A stretch of 9,739 nucleotides of DNA from Dehalococcoidia bacterium UBA6808 (GTDB taxonomy: Bacteria > Chloroflexota > Dehalococcoidia > GIF9 > UBA5629): positions 1 to 9,739 of the forward strand of contig DKFA01000102.1 of the NCBI GenBank assembly GCA_002452695.1, read 5' to 3'. Each line of letters begins with the position of its first letter. Position 1 is the stretch's first letter. A program made the position numbers and the translations under genes. The notes below the pieces were generated by a model. The model made no database searches. It saw only the letters and a program-made list of their open reading frames with translations, and had not been told where the DNA came from. Below, in pieces: positions 6,799 to 9,739 of this stretch.

Positions 6799-7206
6799 AT
6801 GGATTTATTGATAGCCTTTGGTACAGATGACGGAATAAATTTCAATAATGATCATGTAGGCATGGCTAAATATTATCATGTCTATAAGTTCTCCGGCAGT
6901 GAAGAGAAACTCATTGAAAAGAGAGAGAATGTGCGCTTCACAGGCGATGAATCCATGAAACACGGTGATCCACAAAAAGCCCAGGCCACCTCATCAGTTT
7001 TAAAAGGAGTAGACGTTCTTGTAGGTAAAAAATTCGGACCTAATCTGCCGAGGTTGATTGGGGAGTTCGTCTGTGTGCTTGTGAGGACAAATACACTGTC
7101 TTCTGCAATCGTAGCCGTACATAAAAACATGGATAGAATAATTGAAGAAAAAAATAAAACAGAAGACAGAAAGCATATTGTGCTAAACCCTTATCATGAT
7201 CGTTAA
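6799..7206 (+). CDS. NifX/NifB-type FeMo-cofactor-family protein
   Basis: The 135-residue protein matches the dinitrogenase iron-molybdenum cofactor family (Pfam Nitro_FeMo-Co), whose members bind FeMo-type clusters or related metal centres. Signature segments are IAFGTDDGINFNNDHVGMAK (residues 5-24), LIEKRENV (38-45), HGDPQKA (55-61) and LKGVDVLVGKKFGPN (68-82). The C-terminal helix (about 107-121) is followed by a Lys/Glu-rich tail. GAGG lies seven bases before the ATG. No nitrogenase gene is in the window, and stand-alone members occur widely in anaerobes without nitrogen fixation, so a role in nitrogen fixation should not be assumed. Its DNA is more AT-rich than the upstream metabolic genes. 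It follows tRNA-Ala by 120 bases and no convincing promoter of its own is seen. Confidence 0.88.
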   Translation: MDLLIAFGTDDGINFNNDHVGMAKYYHVYKFSGSEEKLIEKRENVRFTGDESMKHGDPQKAQATSSVLKGVDVLVGKKFGPNLPRLIGEFVCVLVRTNTLSSAIVAVHKNMDRIIEEKNKTEDRKHIVLNPYHDR

Positions 7207-7220
7207 AAAAGAATAAGGAC

Positions 7221-7240
7221 AAAAAGGAAAGAATCTTTTT
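7221..7240 (+). terminator. Weak terminator candidate after the NifX-like gene
   Basis: AAAAAG (7221-7226) can pair with CTTTTT (7235-7240) around an 8-base loop. The stem is almost all A-T and the run of T residues is part of the stem, so it would be a poor terminator. Confidence 0.25.
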
Positions 7241-7284
7241 CTCGATGTTATGCAGATTGTTGCCTGCGTTGCTGATATTATATA

Positions 7285-7360
7285 AACGGATTAGCTCAAT
7301 AGGCAGCGGTTTCCCAAATGGCAATATCATTTTCTATATTAGGCTCGATTGTCATCAATT
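7285..7360 (+). pseudogene. Decayed tRNA-like relic, closest to tRNA-Gly(CCC)
   Basis: The segment GGATTAGCTCAATAGGCAG at 7288-7306 looks like the acceptor end and D arm of a tRNA. It is followed by an anticodon-type stem-loop, 7306-7322, with loop TTCCCAA (anticodon CCC, 7313-7315) and stem GCGGT/ATGGC carrying one mismatch and one G-U. The D stem's second half and linker bases appear lost. A GGCTCGATTG around 7342 only vaguely recalls a T arm, and no matching 3' acceptor strand is seen. It therefore cannot be a working tRNA. The resemblance is strongest in the 5' half and could be partly coincidence. Confidence 0.35.
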
Positions 7361-7391
7361 ACCCTGCGAGATTTAGCGTTGGATTGTCAGG

Positions 7392-7443
7392 TAGATAGTA
7401 CGTCTGGAGCTTGTGTTTCGAATATGCTTGCCGGTACTATCTA
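7392..7443. repeat. 10-bp perfect inverted repeat, 32-base spacer
   Basis: TAGATAGTAC (7392-7401) and GTACTATCTA (7434-7443) are exact reverse complements. The spacer includes the palindrome TTCGAA. No T run follows on either strand, so it is not a standard terminator. It lies just after the stop codon of the small minus-strand frame and could be a protein-binding site, an RNA 3' end structure or a mobile-element remnant. Confidence 0.45.
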
Positions 7444-7464
7444 TTGATATCTTGGCTCGGCTTA

Positions 7465-7599
7465 TTACTCTAATGAGAGCGCAACGACTGCGCAGGCAAG
7501 AATGTTGGTGCCGATTACCCCGCCGATGAAAAGCCGTATACCTGACGACGGACGGCCGACAGCTTCACTGGGGCTATCCCCGGTTATTTTATCATCCAT
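7465..7599 (-). CDS. Possible small single-pass membrane protein, 44 residues
   Basis: An ATG at 7599 opens a 44-codon frame ending in TAA at 7465. The first 20 residues are polar (MDDKITGDSPSEAVGRPSSG). They are followed by a basic flank and one hydrophobic helix, about residues 21-42, with LFIGGVIGTNILACAVVALS, enough to cross the membrane once. Codons resemble those of the core genes, unlike the surrounding AT-rich sequence. A good minus-strand promoter lies upstream, with its predicted start about 20 bases before the ATG. Against it, no Shine-Dalgarno sequence is present, though a short leader might explain that. It might also be the surviving tail of a longer membrane protein. No family is recognised. 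Confidence 0.4.
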   Translation of the reverse strand: MDDKITGDSPSEAVGRPSSGIRLFIGGVIGTNILACAVVALSLE

Positions 7600-7626
7600 T
7601 AAGTTATTTAGAATGCGGCAACGCAA

Positions 7627-7656
7627 ATTTTACGGGTATAGTAACACATTTCTCAA
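7627..7656 (-). promoter_or_regulatory. Promoter upstream of the 44-residue frame
   Basis: On the minus strand TTGAGA (7656-7651), an 18-base spacer and TAAAAT (7632-7627) match the sigma-70 consensus at 5/6 each. The predicted transcript start is near 7620, just before the small frame at 7599. AT-rich sequence produces such matches by chance, so support is moderate. Confidence 0.4.
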
Positions 7657-7711
7657 ATGAAGCAGTAAACGCCGGCTGATCGATCCCCTCCTCAACAAAC
7701 GAGATAAGCTA

Positions 7712-7984
7712 TTATTTTGTATTGTGCTTTTTTACAGATTTATTCTTAATATTTTTCTGGATAGCATCCTGAATCCAGGCTATTTCCTTTTGACGATTAG
7801 CTAGTATATGATTTTGAATTTTATGATCATCTATTACTAAAGATTCAAGAGTGCAATAGCATTTCGTAACCTTCGGCATCAGCGCATCAGCTTCACGAAA
7901 TAAATTCTTCTTTAGCATTTGTTCTATAGTCTTAATTTGCGCACACAGATCTTTGCTGACATCTGCAAATTGATCAATAGGCAT
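7712..7984 (-). CDS. Hypothetical 90-residue helical protein
   Basis: The ATG at 7984 is chosen because GGAG lies nine bases upstream. The in-frame GTG at 7999 would overlap that ribosome-binding site. The product is almost entirely helical: an N-terminal amphipathic stretch (DQFADVSKDLCAQIKTIEQM), a second helix rich in Leu and Glu with the paired cysteines KCYC near residue 43, and a strongly basic C-terminus (KNIKNKSVKKHNTK). This suggests a small coiled-coil or nucleic-acid-associated cytoplasmic protein. There is no membrane segment and no family I recognise. GC content is clearly lower than in the sigma factor gene. It lies downstream of the truncated DegV ORF in the same direction, after a gap of 107 bases, and may share the sigma factor transcript. 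Confidence 0.55.
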   Translation of the reverse strand: MPIDQFADVSKDLCAQIKTIEQMLKKNLFREADALMPKVTKCYCTLESLVIDDHKIQNHILANRQKEIAWIQDAIQKNIKNKSVKKHNTK

Positions 7985-8091
7985 AATATAATTCTCCACT
8001 TATTGAATTTTACTGCCCCATATAATTACTTTTGCGATTATTGAATGTCTTTGAATGCTTCTTGTGTTGATTAGGATACTCCAACCCATAC

Positions 8092-8337
8092 TCATACCCG
8101 TGTGGGCACCCAATGGCGGTATATATTCGCAAAATCACTGAATGCAGGCTGAGAAGTAACGGGTAAGCTATCGGTTGCTGCTAATAACTTGTAAAATTCT
8201 CCCGTACTGATATCCACCTCTTTGCGATATGATTCCCCGCTGAGCGTTACCCTGAGAGGTATGATATGAATATTAAGGCCGGCCAACTTATCTGGTGAAA
8301 GACAAAGACCTGTACCTCTATCTGTAACTATATGCAT
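8092..8337 (-). pseudogene. Truncated DegV-family protein (N-terminal 81 residues only)
   Basis: DegV proteins are about 280 residues and bind a fatty acid, serving as the FakB subunit of fatty-acid kinase in Firmicutes. Here the N-terminal fold is clear: MHIVTDRGTGL (family: I-V-T-D-S), the IIPLRVTLSGESYRKEVDIS segment (25-44), EFYKLL, and the fatty-acid-contacting TSQP motif at 61-64. The frame stops after YRHWVPTRV. The next 107 bases in any frame show none of the expected middle or C-terminal DegV sequence (no S-I-x-x-L-S-G-T motif). The usual Ser of the first motif is Arg. AGGAG lies seven bases before the ATG, so the fragment is probably still translated. It follows the sigma factor by 34 bases. 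It is either a pseudogene or a kept single-lobe protein. Confidence 0.75.
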
Positions 8338-8371
8338 CGTTTTTCTCCTATTTAGCTGTAACTATTGATTA

Positions 8372-9739
8372 TTATTCCAGATAATCCTTAAGCTTGCGGC
8401 TGCGGCTGGGATGACGCAATTTGCGCAGCGCTTTTGCCTCGATCTGACGGATGCGTTCCCGTGTTACGTTGAACTCATGCCCAACTTCTTCCAGTGTTCT
8501 GGACCTATCATCCTCAAGACCATATCGCAGCACAATTATTCTCCTCTCGCGGTCCGTGAGTTCCCCGAGTACCTCATAAATCTGTTTTCTGAGTAAGCTC
8601 ATAGTAGCCACTTCGCTTGGTGCAATAGCATCCTTGTCTTCTATAAAATCGCCAAGGTGGCTATCCTCTTCTTCTCCGATCGGCGCCTCTAGCGATAGGG
8701 GGACTCTGGTTAATCTGATTACCTCGTTGACTTTTTCCACCGACATATCCATAGATGCGGCGAGCTCCTCGATATCCGGCTCACCTCCATTGTCCTGGTT
8801 TAATTGACGCCTGGTTCTCAATAGCTTGTTTATATTTTCCACCATGTGAACCGGCACCCTGATTGTGCGCGACTGGTCGGCCAGTGCCCTTGTGACTGCC
8901 TGCCTAATCCACCATGTGGCATATGTGCTGAACTTAAATCCACGCCTGTACTCGAATTTGTTAACTGCGCGTACGAGGCCTATATTCCCTTCCTGAATCA
9001 TATCCAGGATGGGCAAGTGGTGCATGCCATATTTCTTGGCTATACTCACTACCAACCGCAGATTTGCCTCTATCAGGTGCCTGGACGATTTTTCGGCATC
9101 CCTCTTTATACTTTCGGAATATTGCTGGAACTGGTTCCCCAGAGTACCCAGTGCAAGCAGCAACTCTTCATCTACAGGATCTTTAAGTAATTCGGTAAGT
9201 TCATCCCACGAGGTCCGGTTGCCTATGATGTCGTAGACCTTCTGCGGCAGAATACGGCTGTACACCGATATAGCCGCTATGTCATTCCATACCTCGATAA
9301 AGGGCTTACTGCATTCGGCGCTCACTTTCTCGACGAATGTGATTTCAACGACACCGTCTACAGCGGTTCGGAATTGCGAATCCAATATGGACTTTGTAAA
9401 ACTGCATACGCACTTTACTCCCAGTGCCTTGTAGAGCGCACAAACGAGCACATGTGAAGAGGCCAGCTTGCGGAGGATGGCTATTATAATCCTTGTTCCT
9501 ATGACCTGTGATTCTGGATTTACCTGGCATTCTTTTTCCAGAGCGTAAAGGTACCTGCCATCCTCAACCTTGCCTGCCAGCGAACGTTCCTCGATTGCGG
9601 TTAAAAGGTCTACTTTACCTATCTCGCGAAGGTAAAGGTGTATAGGATCGTATAGTTCATCCAGTGAAGCTAATGCACTGGCGACAGGCGCTATCTTGGG
9701 ATACTTTTCCAGAGAGGAAGGATCTTCCAATCCATGTTC
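8372..9739 (-). CDS. rpoD: Primary sigma factor (RpoD/SigA), N-terminus outside window
   Basis: This sigma-70 family protein directs RNA polymerase to housekeeping promoters. The frame stays open to the window edge. The first possible start inside is a TTG at 9730 and is unlikely to be real, so the protein is partial; residues below count from that TTG. Region 1.2 is DPIHLYLREIGKVDLLTAIE (28-47). Regions 2.1-2.4 span about 213-290 and include NLRLVVSIAKKYG, DMIQEGNIGL and FKFSTYATWWIRQAVTRALA, the -10 melting and recognition helix. Region 3 follows (EDSHLGDFIEDKD, 355-367). Region 4.2 has the helix-turn-helix TLEEVGHEFNVTRERIRQIE (412-431), and the end is RKLRHPSRSRKLKDYLE. Between regions 1.2 and 2 lies a non-conserved insert of about 150 residues. 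The DSHLGD segment and full region 1.2 indicate a primary rather than alternative factor. Confidence 0.94.
   Translation of the reverse strand, partial: EHGLEDPSSLEKYPKIAPVASALASLDELYDPIHLYLREIGKVDLLTAIEERSLAGKVEDGRYLYALEKECQVNPESQVIGTRIIIAILRKLASSHVLVCALYKALGVKCVCSFTKSILDSQFRTAVDGVVEITFVEKVSAECSKPFIEVWNDIAAISVYSRILPQKVYDIIGNRTSWDELTELLKDPVDEELLLALGTLGNQFQQYSESIKRDAEKSSRHLIEANLRLVVSIAKKYGMHHLPILDMIQEGNIGLVRAVNKFEYRRGFKFSTYATWWIRQAVTRALADQSRTIRVPVHMVENINKLLRTRRQLNQDNGGEPDIEELAASMDMSVEKVNEVIRLTRVPLSLEAPIGEEEDSHLGDFIEDKDAIAPSEVATMSLLRKQIYEVLGELTDRERRIIVLRYGLEDDRSRTLEEVGHEFNVTRERIRQIEAKALRKLRHPSRSRKLKDYLE

Larger units (their letters stand above)
7207..7711. other. 505-base region without a conventional gene
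   Basis: No frame of ordinary gene length with coding character is present. What can be seen is a weak A/T hairpin near 7221, a tRNA-like relic at about 7285-7360, a 10-bp inverted repeat at 7392-7443, and a minus-strand promoter at 7656-7627 leading into a 44-residue frame (7599-7465). On the minus strand there is also a strong Shine-Dalgarno-like GAGGAGGGG near 7694-7686 that is not followed by a start codon at useful distance. The mix of relics suggests eroded accessory DNA. Confidence 0.6.

Noticed and set aside
6621..6830. 69-residue + strand frame through the tRNA-Ala
   Set aside because: It begins inside the tRNA gene and its early codons are tRNA sequence. There is no ribosome-binding site and it overlaps the NifX-like start.
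7040..7330. 96-residue minus-strand frame with Phe/Leu-rich segment
   Set aside because: It is antisense to the end of the NifX-like gene and crosses the tRNA relic. The hydrophobic run comes from A-rich codons on the other strand and there is no ribosome-binding site.
6673..8001. Shared TCTCCACTT at the tRNA-Ala 3' end (6673-6681) and at 7993-8001, as possible attachment-site duplication
   Set aside because: Nine bases is too short to be convincing in a window of this size. The second copy coincides with the ribosome-binding region of the 90-residue gene, and no integrase is present.
8000..8091. Short frame after the DegV stop that might continue DegV through a frameshift
   Set aside because: The roughly 30 residues encoded (rich in His, Tyr, Asn and Lys) do not resemble any DegV segment in any frame, so a simple frameshift does not explain the truncation.

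Overview
The window suggests a member of the Chloroflexota, most likely the class Dehalococcoidia. This rests on family resemblance only. The primary sigma factor carries a large, poorly conserved insert between regions 1.2 and 2 and a C-terminus of the type I associate with that class. It sits with a Gly/Arg-tailed RRM protein, an ADP-forming acyl-CoA synthetase subunit, an acyl-CoA dehydrogenase and a DUF6657-like protein, a mix that fits anaerobic fermentative or organic-acid-using sediment and groundwater bacteria. Core genes look GC-rich (mid-50s % by eye). The stretch from about 6680 to 8370 is visibly more AT-rich.

Layout. Positions 1-183 hold the 3' end of an unknown + strand gene. 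It meets tail to tail a three-gene minus-strand group: a RimI-like N-acetyltransferase (1912 to 1247), a DUF6657-like protein (1223 to 636) and an unknown protein (578 to 186). Divergent from rimI lies a tight + strand pair: an MTH1187-family thiamine-binding protein (2040-2366), overlapping by 4 bases a class 1B dihydroorotate dehydrogenase, pyrD (2363-3286). Convergent to that is a two-gene minus operon: an iron-sulfur-flavoprotein-like FMN protein (5079 to 4474), then an acyl-CoA dehydrogenase (4456 to 3314). Across a 138-base divergent promoter region lies the beta subunit of an ADP-forming acetyl/acyl-CoA synthetase (5218-5919), closed by a strong intrinsic terminator. Next come an RRM RNA-binding protein with a leader of about 130 bases (6170-6493), its terminator, tRNA-Ala(CGC) with its own promoter (6606-6678), and a NifX/NifB-type FeMo-cofactor-family protein (6799-7206).

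Positions 7207-7711 hold no conventional gene. I see a decayed tRNA-Gly-like relic, a 10-bp inverted repeat and, on the minus strand, a promoter followed by a possible 44-residue single-pass membrane protein. Further on, also on the minus strand, are a 90-residue unknown protein, a DegV-family ORF cut to its first 81 residues, and the primary sigma factor, whose N-terminus runs off the window.

How the genes fit together. The acyl-CoA dehydrogenase, flavoprotein and acyl-CoA synthetase subunit plausibly form a divergently controlled acyl-CoA oxidation and energy-conservation locus. Their two promoters appear to share one palindromic -35 box, and an operator-like TATTCA/TGAATA repeat lies between the synthetase promoter and its ribosome-binding site. 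pyrD serves pyrimidine synthesis. The AT-rich zone after tRNA-Ala, with its tRNA relic, truncated DegV and orphan small genes, looks like an eroded accessory spot. I do not see a clear-cut new multi-gene system. The best unexplained items are the 7207-7711 region, the truncated DegV ORF behind the sigma factor, and the divergent acyl-CoA promoter region.
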